From assembly GCF_044628455.1 (NCBI RefSeq), contig NZ_JBIYZW010000005.1, positions 1 to 64,000 of the forward strand: a stretch of DNA of 64,000 nt, written 5' to 3'. The first letter of the stretch is position 1. Every line of letters begins with the position of its first letter. The notes below the pieces were generated by a model, which was not told the DNA's origin, did no database searches, and was given only the letters and a program-made list of their open reading frames with translations. Below, piece after piece: positions 24,730 through 32,141 of this stretch. The DNA comes from Solirubrum sp044628455 (GTDB lineage Bacteria; Bacteroidota; Bacteroidia; Cytophagales; Hymenobacteraceae). The position numbers and the translations under genes are program-made.

Positions 24730-25167
24730 GTCCTAATATACGTAAAGCGGGGGCTAAAAGTGCGGCCTAAGCTCTTAGAAGAATTGAGGCATGGCATCCG
24801 CACAACGAGTGAGACAGCCCTAAAATGAATAAAACTCAGAAATGCGGCCGTTCGTCTTTTCGGCAGGCACTAGACGACCGCTCCCCATGCAACGTGCGGT
24901 GCTGCTACCAATGGACGCGGAATACCTTCAACGGCGGGGGTGACCCGGGCAGAACCGGCAGGACGTGACCTGTATCCGGATGGCCCCTGCAGGCTTGAAC
25001 TTGCGGCCCAAGCTGGTGAGCCCTTGGTGAACCCATTGGCTGAAGAGTGTGCTTTGGTTTCCTAGTTTAAGGTTTACTCCGGCTTCGACCTTAAAAGACC
25101 TGCTCAGCCGTTGGTTCTGCCGCCGCGGAGAACGTTACGCCTAGACAAGAGGAGCTATTCAATCGTC
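24730..25167. other. Non-coding stretch between divergent toxin-antitoxin loci
   Basis: This 438-base region separates the Fic antitoxin gene from the AbiE locus. I see no gene, RNA or mobile-element end in it. The minus-strand promoter of the Fic operon should lie at its left side. Confidence 0.6.
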
Positions 25168-25197
25168 ACCTTAGCAGGTACTAGTACCTGCTAAGGT
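25168..25197. promoter_or_regulatory. 30-bp perfect palindrome, copy 1 (AbiE operator candidate)
   Basis: The palindrome is perfect over 30 bases with the core AGGTACTAGTACCT. Its centre is exactly 120 bases upstream of the centre of a second 30-bp palindrome with the shared core GGTACTAGTACC. AbiEi proteins are known to bind inverted repeats upstream of abiE. Confidence 0.65.
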
Positions 25198-25252
25198 ACG
25201 AATAAAATTCGAATTTGTTGTGGCAAAACGTTGCTTTCTACCCTGTACGGAC

Positions 25253-25283
25253 TTGATTTTAACAAAAGTTTCCTGTAAATTTG
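25253..25283 (+). promoter_or_regulatory. Bacteroidetes-type promoter of abiEi
   Basis: A -7 box TAAATTTG at 25276-25283 matches the Bacteroidetes consensus TAnnTTTG exactly. TTG at 25253-25255 lies 20 bases before it, the expected -33 spacing. Transcription would start near 25290, inside the second palindrome. Confidence 0.65.
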
Positions 25284-25287
25284 CCTT

Positions 25288-25317
25288 AGTGCGTAAGGTA
25301 CTAGTACCTTACGCACT
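25288..25317. promoter_or_regulatory. 30-bp perfect palindrome, copy 2 (AbiE operator candidate)
   Basis: The perfect dyad shares GGTACTAGTACC with the copy at 25168, but its outer parts differ. It overlaps the predicted transcription start of abiEi and lies 15 bases before the start codon, as expected for an autorepressor site. Confidence 0.7.
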
Positions 25318-25332
25318 CCGAGTGTTTTCGTT

Positions 25333-26217
25333 ATGGCCAACAAAACGCGCTTCCAGATTGCGAAAAAGGACATCGTCGCCTTTTTCAACCAGCAGCAGCA
25401 GCGGTTATACAGGGAACGGGAATTAGAGCAACTCTTGGCCCAAAAACGGGAGGGCTGGCGCCTGGCGGCAGGGACCAGGGTGCGAGATTTTCTCGACTTG
25501 ATGCTGGCTTCTACGCCGCTGCGGCCGGTCGTCATCCAAGTAGATGGTCAGCCCAAAACGTATTACAGTTGGGGCGACGTCACGGCTTTCGAAGTGGGAA
25601 ACCACCTGGTGCCGCGCGCTTATCTTTCCCACTATACCGCCCTATACCTACACGGACTGACCGAACAGATTCCCAAGCAGATTTTTGTCAACCAGGAGCA
25701 GAGTGCCAAGCCGCCGGTTACGCTACCTGCCTTGACCCAGGCCGATTTGACAGCCGCCTACGCCCGCCCCACCAAGCTTACGTCCCCCAGCGCGCACTAC
25801 GGCGACTATGCCTTTGTACAACTGCACAGCAAACACACCGGGCAGCTCGGAGTGGTAAGGCAGGATCACTTCGCAGCGGGCCGGGTCGCCCTAACGGGGC
25901 TGGAGCGGACGCTGCTGGATGTAACGGTGCGGCCCGAATACGCCGGGGGCGTCTACCAAGTGCAGGAGGCGTACCGATTGGCCGCGGGCCGCGTGTCGAT
26001 TAACCGACTGCTCGGACTGCTGACTAAGCTTAATTACCGTTACCCGTATCACCAGGCAGTGGGCCTCTACTTAGAACGGGCCGGGAATTACAAAGCGTCG
26101 CAGCTGCAACTCGTGCGCAAGTTTCAGCCCATTACCCTAGACTTCTACCTCGCCCACGACCTGGTCAATCCGGCCTACGATGCGCAATGGCAGGTGTACC
26201 ACCCGGCGCATTTTTAG
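25333..26217 (+). CDS. abiEi: AbiEi-family antitoxin/transcriptional regulator
   Basis: The 294-residue protein has an N-terminal winged-helix-like part (KKDIVAFFNQQQQRLYRERELEQLLAQKREGW) and the AbiEi core PRAYLSHYTALYLHGLTEQIPKQIFV, followed by FVQLHSKHTGQLGVV and ALTGLERTLLDVTVRPEYAGG, which is the AbiEi C-terminal pattern. AbiEi proteins repress their own promoter and counter the AbiEii nucleotidyltransferase. Its 3-prime end overlaps the end of the abiEii gene by 4 bases, but the two genes converge instead of following one another. Confidence 0.85.
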   Translation: MANKTRFQIAKKDIVAFFNQQQQRLYRERELEQLLAQKREGWRLAAGTRVRDFLDLMLASTPLRPVVIQVDGQPKTYYSWGDVTAFEVGNHLVPRAYLSHYTALYLHGLTEQIPKQIFVNQEQSAKPPVTLPALTQADLTAAYARPTKLTSPSAHYGDYAFVQLHSKHTGQLGVVRQDHFAAGRVALTGLERTLLDVTVRPEYAGGVYQVQEAYRLAAGRVSINRLLGLLTKLNYRYPYHQAVGLYLERAGNYKASQLQLVRKFQPITLDFYLAHDLVNPAYDAQWQVYHPAHF

Positions 26218-27107
26218 GGAGCCGCGGCCGGGCCGGTTGCCGACGGCTCCAGTAAGCGGCTGAAGTGCGTCACGACGAAGTCGAAGTACGCATCAAAGCC
26301 GAGCAGGTGGGTGCCGGCCGTCACGTTCGCTTCCACGGACTTATAATCGGCGCGGTGCAGCTCGCGGTAATCGGCGATAGTAGCCAGATAGGCCTCCGGT
26401 ACGCGTTTGGCGCCGAAAACCTGCCGCAGCACCTCCCGGGCAGCTTCACTGGCCGAGTCGATGGTAAACTCGTGGGTGAGCGTGTAGATGTCGTAGAAAT
26501 CCCGCGCCCGCCCGGTCGACTTGGGGCCGCCCACAATGGCGCTGTAAGCCGGTATCTGCTGGCAGATGGCGCGGAGCTTTTCAAAGACGACGAGCTGGGG
26601 CGGGTACACGTAATAGGTATACCCGTTCAGGGTTTTCTCGACCTTCAGCTCGCAGTATTCAAACGGACTGATGTCGACCGTGAACTTGCGGTTCTGCTGC
26701 GCGTCAAACGTGAGGGAGTCGCGCCGCAGGCTGTCCAGGTCATCAGCGTGGCGGCGAGCCTGCGCGGCCGACGTCAGCTTGAATTCCAGTTGGTAGCCGC
26801 CCCAGAACGATTTCAGGTGCTCGGGCAGCTTGCTGGGCCGCTGCTGCCAGCGCACGTCGAACGCGTGCAGGCCCTCCTCGGCAAACACCGTTACCAGTGA
26901 CTGCTTAATCGTGGCAAACGTGGCCTCCAGGTCCTCAAAGTCGTCGGCCATGGAAAAATCAAGGTCGGCCGAGCCGCGGTTGCCCACCTCGTAGGCGATG
27001 CTGATAGCATTGCCGCCCTTGAGCACGAGCTTTTCCATGAGCTCGTCGTCGGCCACCAGTGCAATGATGACCAAGCGCTTGATTTTATCGAGTAGCGCTA
27101 GTTCCAT
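26214..27107 (-). CDS. abiEii: AbiEii-family nucleotidyltransferase toxin
   Basis: The 297-residue protein has the AbiEii nucleotidyltransferase pattern: LVLKGGNAISIAYEVGNRGSADLDFSM, with the GG motif and the D-x-D metal-binding pair near residues 52-54, followed by FTVDISPFEYCELKVEK and the helical part PQLVVFEKLRAICQQIP and GRARDFYDIYTL. The family acts as the toxin of type IV toxin-antitoxin systems in phage exclusion. It is on the opposite strand to abiEi, so it must have its own promoter near 27110-27190. Confidence 0.85.
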   Translation of the reverse strand: MELALLDKIKRLVIIALVADDELMEKLVLKGGNAISIAYEVGNRGSADLDFSMADDFEDLEATFATIKQSLVTVFAEEGLHAFDVRWQQRPSKLPEHLKSFWGGYQLEFKLTSAAQARRHADDLDSLRRDSLTFDAQQNRKFTVDISPFEYCELKVEKTLNGYTYYVYPPQLVVFEKLRAICQQIPAYSAIVGGPKSTGRARDFYDIYTLTHEFTIDSASEAAREVLRQVFGAKRVPEAYLATIADYRELHRADYKSVEANVTAGTHLLGFDAYFDFVVTHFSRLLEPSATGPAAAP

Positions 27108-27187
27108 GTCCTAAAAGTACGCAATGCCAGGGTTGTCTCCGAAACGGTGGGGCCAAGCAAAAAAGGCTTCAGTACGAACAAGGAAGT

Positions 27188-27220
27188 TTAGGCATCATAA
27201 CTCTTACTTATGATGCCTAA
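27188..27220. repeat. Inverted repeat, 13-bp arms with 7-nt spacer (site B)
   Basis: Arm TTAGGCATCATAA at 27188-27200 and its exact complement at 27208-27220 flank the spacer CTCTTAC. Layout and inner bases (ATAA, N7, TTAT) match the sites at 27254 and 51960. This is the geometry of a tyrosine-recombinase core site. Confidence 0.65.
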
Positions 27221-27253
27221 CCGTGCACGCATGACACAGCTGCACTCTAGCAA

Positions 27254-27286
27254 TAGGTTCCGATAAATCTTAATTATCGGAACCTA
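27254..27286. repeat. Inverted repeat, 13-bp arms with 7-nt spacer (site A)
   Basis: Arm TAGGTTCCGATAA at 27254-27266 and its exact complement at 27274-27286 flank the spacer ATCTTAA. It lies 58 bases upstream of the tyrosine recombinase start. The inner arm CCGATAA is identical to that of the site at 51960. A possible -7 box TATATTCG for the recombinase gene follows at 27291. Confidence 0.65.
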
Positions 27287-27344
27287 ATAGTATATTCGTT
27301 TTTCAGGCCGTTTTTCGCCCGTTACTCCTTTATATATAGGTCAC

Positions 27345-28307
27345 ATGAAAACTGACGCTCAACTGGTGACCACGCCTAAGTCGACTGACTCGCTGGCGAG
27401 CCTCTCGGAGCAGACCGCTCGCTACGTCGAAGCCGGTTTGCAAGGCGCTCCCAACACGGCTCGGGCTTACGCTTCAGACCTTCGGCACTTCACCCACTGG
27501 TGCCAGGCTAACCAAGTTGAGCCGGTGCCGGCGACGGTGGACACGCTCGCGGGGTACGTTACTTACCTAGCTGACGCGGGCAAAAAGGTGGCTACTATTC
27601 ACCGGCATCTTTCGGCCATCAGCAAAGCGCACGTGCTGCGCGGGCTGGACTGTCCAACGGACAACAAGCAGTTTCAGGTACTACTCGATGGCATCCGGCG
27701 CGTGCACGGGGTGCGGCAAAAACAGGCTCCGGCGTTTACCCTCGTGCAACTCAAACGTCTCGTGCGGGCTATCGATACGCAGACAGTGATGGGGCTGCGG
27801 GACAGAGCCATTTTACTACTGGGATTTACTGGAGCGTTCCGGCGCTCGGAGCTGTCCGCCTTGAACGTTCAAGATTTACGCTTCACCGAAGACTGCCTGA
27901 TCGTCTCGCTGGCCAAGAGCAAAACTAATCAGTTGGGTGAGTACGAGGAAAAAGCCATTTTCTATTCTCCCGAGGCTAAGGTGTGTCCTATACGCTCCTT
28001 GCAGGCGTGGCTGCGCGTGTTAAGACGAGACGTGGGACCTGTGTTTGTCGGAATGCGCATGGGCCAGCGACTGACTCAAGTGCGGCTTTCTGACAAGAGC
28101 GTTAATTGTGTAGTACAACGGTACTTAGGACCGACTTATTCAGCTCATTCGCTAAGAGCTTCTTTTGTTACTGTAGCTAAACTCGCCGGCGCCGACGACA
28201 GTGAAATAATGAACCAGACCAAGCATAAAACGTCGACGATGATTCGTCGCTACACCCGTTTGGACGATGTACGTCAACACAACGCGGCGCAAAAAATTGG
28301 GTTATAA
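27345..28307 (+). CDS. Tyrosine recombinase/integrase
   Basis: The 320-residue protein has an N-terminal SAM-like core-binding domain (SEQTARYVEAGLQGAPNTARAYASDLRHFTHWC) and a catalytic domain with the expected residues: Arg in GFTGAFRRSEL, the HSLR box in SAHSLRASFVTVA, and the tyrosine in TMIRRYTRLDD. It lies immediately to the right of two recombination-site-like inverted repeats and at the left edge of the defence genes, so it probably integrates or mobilises that cassette. Confidence 0.88.
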   Translation: MKTDAQLVTTPKSTDSLASLSEQTARYVEAGLQGAPNTARAYASDLRHFTHWCQANQVEPVPATVDTLAGYVTYLADAGKKVATIHRHLSAISKAHVLRGLDCPTDNKQFQVLLDGIRRVHGVRQKQAPAFTLVQLKRLVRAIDTQTVMGLRDRAILLLGFTGAFRRSELSALNVQDLRFTEDCLIVSLAKSKTNQLGEYEEKAIFYSPEAKVCPIRSLQAWLRVLRRDVGPVFVGMRMGQRLTQVRLSDKSVNCVVQRYLGPTYSAHSLRASFVTVAKLAGADDSEIMNQTKHKTSTMIRRYTRLDDVRQHNAAQKIGL

Positions 28308-28748
28308 ATTCTAATTGCTTAACAAACCTTAAGTATGGAACATCTTAACAAGATGAACACCTATATCAGATTGTTTCATACAATAAAATGCGAACATCTT
28401 TTTCTGCGTTTGGGCCGCCATATTCTGGCGGCTAGCAAACTATATGGAATAAATTATTACTAGTTGGAAAACGCAGTCGACAGAGACTCAAAGACAGGAT
28501 TCAATTGATTAGGGCTAGTCGCCTTCCATGCTAATAAACTAAACTTCATAATAATGGCTACACCCAATTGTGCGCGAATTTAATTGATTTGCGAATGTTT
28601 GGGTCCTTCACATTGGCATTAAAAGCATAGGGCTAGCATCATGAAACCCACTGTATCCATCTCTGGATTCTAATAACTGGCCAGTAGATAAAAGTCGAGT
28701 TATAGTTGCTCAGAACAGCGGATGAATCAGAAAATATAACGCGTAGCC
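28308..28748. other. AT-rich non-coding stretch after the integrase
   Basis: No gene is visible in these 441 bases. A 7-bp hairpin (GCCGCCA, loop TATTC, TGGCGGC) at 28414-28432 could end the integrase transcript. The AT-rich composition continues through the next two genes. Confidence 0.6.
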
Positions 28749-29345
28749 TTAGTAAATATTACGACTTTCACCTAAGTAATAGAGGTTCTTATTATACATG
28801 TCTACCTTGATCTTACCTCCCTTATTATGTCTTAGAAGACGAAACATTTCAAAACCTTTAAGGATTGCTTTCTGCCACTCTTCCCGAGATTTGTCTTGGA
28901 CTTCAAACTTGCAGAACGCCATTCGCACCACATCAAGGAAGTTGTGGTCAATAGAATGCTGGTTTTCGAAGAAGCCGTGCTGCTCAGCATAGTTGAAGAT
29001 TAAGGAAACCATTCCTTCTTCCACGCTGGTAGCTCTAGCTCCGTCTTCTACTTCGTCTACTTTGCTTTGGCTCTTCCTCTTCTTGCCAAGTATTTTGCGT
29101 ATGCAAGCAGACCAGCCTAATACGGCTAAGTAAGACAGATGGAAAACATCGTGGTATCTGTACCCGTCATCAGTGTGAGCATTGTCGGTCAACACATTGC
29201 CGATCTGTTCACCCTCGATTGAAACAGAAACACTAACATGGGAAGATTCGTGGTGTTCTTGGAAGTCCACACAGAAGACCCTGGGCATCCGTTCATGAAC
29301 GGGATACCCGTCATCATAGAAGCACATTTCAGAGGTCTTTTTCAT
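28749..29345 (-). CDS. MazG-like nucleotide pyrophosphohydrolase
   Basis: The 198-residue protein carries YRYHDVFHLSYLAVLGW (residues 63-78) and KVDEVEDGARATSVEEGMVSLIF (residues 95-117). These acidic clusters resemble the metal-binding helices of the MazG/all-alpha NTP pyrophosphohydrolase superfamily. Its start overlaps the stop of the dCTP-deaminase-fold gene by 4 bases (ATGA), so the pair is translationally coupled. Codon use is AT-rich compared with the transfer genes. A nucleotide-depletion role in phage defence is inferred from family and partner. Confidence 0.7.
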   Translation of the reverse strand: MKKTSEMCFYDDGYPVHERMPRVFCVDFQEHHESSHVSVSVSIEGEQIGNVLTDNAHTDDGYRYHDVFHLSYLAVLGWSACIRKILGKKRKSQSKVDEVEDGARATSVEEGMVSLIFNYAEQHGFFENQHSIDHNFLDVVRMAFCKFEVQDKSREEWQKAILKGFEMFRLLRHNKGGKIKVDMYNKNLYYLGESRNIY

Positions 29346-30190
29346 CTAGTGACTGGATTTTTGCGCTGAGGCTGAGTTGCTTGTAACCTCTTCAAGGTAC
29401 TATCAAGTTTAACAAGTACGGCTCCCTGTGCGTTCAAGATACTATCTTGATGAGTAAATTTCTTCTCTACCTGATGCTGTCTCGTTTCTACATCCTTTTC
29501 TAAAGCTCTATTAGGATCTGCAAAAACATATTTACCAATAATAAGCACTAATAAGGTTATACCTATTCCTCCAATTGTTTTAGCCAGTGTATCCAAGTTT
29601 TTAAAGTCCCTGTCCAAAGTGTTAAACTTTGTATCTAGACCTGTCATTGTTTTATTCAAAACAGCTGGAGATACTACGTTGCCCTCTATCTTGGAAACAT
29701 CTTCGCTTGATATAGATCTTTGATTTTGATATTTCCCATCATATAATTCATCTCCTTCTAAAGTATTGCTAAATTCACTTAGCCAAAGAGGGAACATTTT
29801 CTGACCCTCAGAAATAGTAATTGCTCTACTACCTGCATTATACACAGAAAATTTGAGTCTTCCATGGAACCCAGGATCAACATGAAAACCTGATACGTTA
29901 ATAAGTCCTTTGAATTTGATACTAGCTTTGATGGAAATAAATCCCAAATTGTTTGCTGGTATCTTGATAATTTCTTTCGTTATTAATAGAGCAAACTGTC
30001 CTGGTTCTATTACGAACTGCTCATCAGGCTCCAAAGTCTTTTTTGTTGCTGTCGCAGTATTTGTTGTAAAGTACTCATTGCCCATCGATAATTCATATGC
30101 TCCGCTTTCGATTCTGGATTGATCAAAAGGAATAATGCGCTCATTGCTGCCTAGCACTTCCAACAGCCTTTGGTTGTTTAGAAAACTCAT
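29342..30190 (-). CDS. dCTP deaminase/dUTPase-fold protein with membrane anchor
   Basis: The 282-residue protein begins with a Dcd-like domain (residues 1-140): ESGAYELSMGNEYF, IPANNLGFISIKASIKFKG and VDPGFHGRLKFSVYN. By eye the catalytic Glu of dCTP deaminase (the E of LEFYN) aligns with Ser115, and the RSS motif is KAS. It is therefore probably not an active deaminase. A linker follows, then one membrane segment (about 206-223) and a C-terminal coiled coil. It is the first gene of a two-gene operon with the MazG-like gene. It may act as a membrane-bound nucleotide sensor or binding protein. Confidence 0.75.
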   Translation of the reverse strand: MSFLNNQRLLEVLGSNERIIPFDQSRIESGAYELSMGNEYFTTNTATATKKTLEPDEQFVIEPGQFALLITKEIIKIPANNLGFISIKASIKFKGLINVSGFHVDPGFHGRLKFSVYNAGSRAITISEGQKMFPLWLSEFSNTLEGDELYDGKYQNQRSISSEDVSKIEGNVVSPAVLNKTMTGLDTKFNTLDRDFKNLDTLAKTIGGIGITLLVLIIGKYVFADPNRALEKDVETRQHQVEKKFTHQDSILNAQGAVLVKLDSTLKRLQATQPQRKNPVTR

Positions 30191-30890
30191 TCTGTGTATT
30201 GTTTTTAAACGGCAGCTATCTTGTTCAAACGCCCCGAAACCGCACGAATATAAACAAACCTGCTAAGAGGGTGTTAGGGAATCTAGTAACTCGACGTGTA
30301 GCGGTTCAAGTTGGGAATTAGTCGTACTACATGGTATGGAACTCTATTTCGCTGCGGTGCCGAGGTTGAGCTGATGCGGGCCTAAAGAGGGGCAGCCTTA
30401 TAGTAGGGTAAGGTCTTGATCATGTATTTTTCACAGCCACGAGCAGCCGGGCCAGACGGTTTGTCGCGGCCTGATAGCCTAATTTCTGGGGGAGCCTCAC
30501 TCAGTGGTGTAAAGGTTATAAAGAATAGGCAGCGGTCGGTACCCACTTACTACTGAATAGCGCTGGTGCTGAGCTGCCGGCACAGGGTCAGCAAACTGAG
30601 GCTTTAGGTGCTGCCCACCTCGCACAGCAAAGGTGCGGGCGGTTTAGAGTCGCCTTAGCTAACTTATCCTTGAATTATACAACTAGTACAAACCGCCAAT
30701 TTTAGTGATTGATTCAGATGAATACAAAAGTAATAATCACAGTTTCTTGTCGTTAAATCACAGATTGTGATATGTTTTTAGCAGCCCTATAGAAGGATTG
30801 ATGTTGTTCTTAACCTATTAGTATTAAAATTCTCAAAACTGAAAACCACCACATACACCTTGTCTTATAATTGCACATGGTAGATAATCA
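30191..30890. other. Non-coding stretch between nucleotide module and McrBC
   Basis: These 700 bases contain no supportable gene. The left part must hold the promoter of the Dcd-like operon (minus strand). The right part, from about 30660, is AT-rich and follows the end of mcrC. I see no strong hairpin or repeat. Confidence 0.55.
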
Positions 30891-32141
30891 TCAGTTAAGC
30901 TTGGTTAAAGCTTGCAGTAAGTCGTGGCCGAGCCTGGTGTTTAGCTGTCCTTTAGAATTGAGAAGCTCTGCAAAATAGCTATGTCCGAAAATAGCTGTAT
31001 GGGGCATGAATCCGCTGGCGACGAACGTATGACTTCGCGGAGCAGGACCGTGGCTGGAATGCGGATACAGTAGTAAACCGTGCTGTGCTTGCCAGATGTG
31101 GCAATAGGCGTACAGTTGCCGAATATCGTCGGGTTCAGGGCTGGCTCCTGGCACCTTCCATTTAGTGTCGAGAACAAAAACCCGGTTGCCGGACGGGGAT
31201 GGTAGGGTTACTACTAGGTCGGGTTTGAGAGAAGAACGCCCCCATAAAGACTTAACGGCTTGGGCCTGCACGTGTACTCCTTGGGCGACGCCGGCGCGCT
31301 GTAATACCCGGGCTACGTAACGCTCAAAAAGGGTATTCATATCCAGTAGCAGGGACAATCCTTCGGTGGGGCCGGCGGCTAAATCGGGGCTGTATTCGCG
31401 CAGGAGCATAAGCGCCAGTTCGGCGGCGCGACGGTAACGCTCCGTTTGGCGGGTGAGCGGTGGCAACATGGCAGGTACTGGCACCCGAGGTAGCTCAGGC
31501 CAGTGTAGTAACGCCGTGCGGGTTTGGGCGGCCAGGGCTGGGGACTGCACTTGGCGGGCCGCTACCTCCAGCGCCATCCGTAGCAGGCAGTTGAGCGGGT
31601 GCACCGCATCGTAATTCTGCTGACGGGTGAAAAACCGGTCGCGCCGGATGAGGTTGTGCTGAATTTGCTGGCTGAAAAGTAGCTGGCCGCGCAGCGCTGG
31701 CCGGTTCGCCTCGGTGGGATGGTAGTGCCGGGCCAGCCCCTGACGCAACAAGGCATTGACCTCCTGTAGCAGCGCAGCCACAAACAGGTCGAGCATGGCC
31801 CGGGGTGTCTGGGCCAACTGCGCTACGTCGGGGATGGAGAGGGGCAAATCGTGTACTACGCGCAGCAGCTGCAGCAGCACCTTGCGCCAGAATAAGGGGG
31901 CTCCGGCGGAGGTTGTACGGTCGGTTTTGGGGAGGATTTCTAGGGTAAGGCCCGGCACTTGCAGCAACCCTACAAACTGGCTGAGCTTGATACCCCGGTG
32001 TACGCGCGTGAACCAAGCCGCCTGTTGGCGCTGCTGCAGCTCGTCCAGAGCTTCGAGGTGGGAGACCAGTAAGCCGGGCGTGCGCCCTATCGACAGGGTT
32101 TGGTGCTCGAATGCCGTTATGCAGACGGAGGTAGCACTCAT
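30891..32141 (-). CDS. mcrC: McrC-family 5-methylcytosine restriction subunit
   Basis: The 416-residue protein follows the McrC plan: an N-terminal beta-rich part (GLLQVPGLTLEILPK), a central helical part (LRGQLLFSQQIQHN, YDAVHPLNCLLRMAL), and the PD-(D/E)xK nuclease motifs LKPDLVV and FVLDTKWK near residues 310-335. McrC is the nuclease subunit that works with the GTPase McrB to cut modified DNA. The start codon overlaps the mcrB stop by 4 bases. Confidence 0.88.
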   Translation of the reverse strand: MSATSVCITAFEHQTLSIGRTPGLLVSHLEALDELQQRQQAAWFTRVHRGIKLSQFVGLLQVPGLTLEILPKTDRTTSAGAPLFWRKVLLQLLRVVHDLPLSIPDVAQLAQTPRAMLDLFVAALLQEVNALLRQGLARHYHPTEANRPALRGQLLFSQQIQHNLIRRDRFFTRQQNYDAVHPLNCLLRMALEVAARQVQSPALAAQTRTALLHWPELPRVPVPAMLPPLTRQTERYRRAAELALMLLREYSPDLAAGPTEGLSLLLDMNTLFERYVARVLQRAGVAQGVHVQAQAVKSLWGRSSLKPDLVVTLPSPSGNRVFVLDTKWKVPGASPEPDDIRQLYAYCHIWQAQHGLLLYPHSSHGPAPRSHTFVASGFMPHTAIFGHSYFAELLNSKGQLNTRLGHDLLQALTKLN

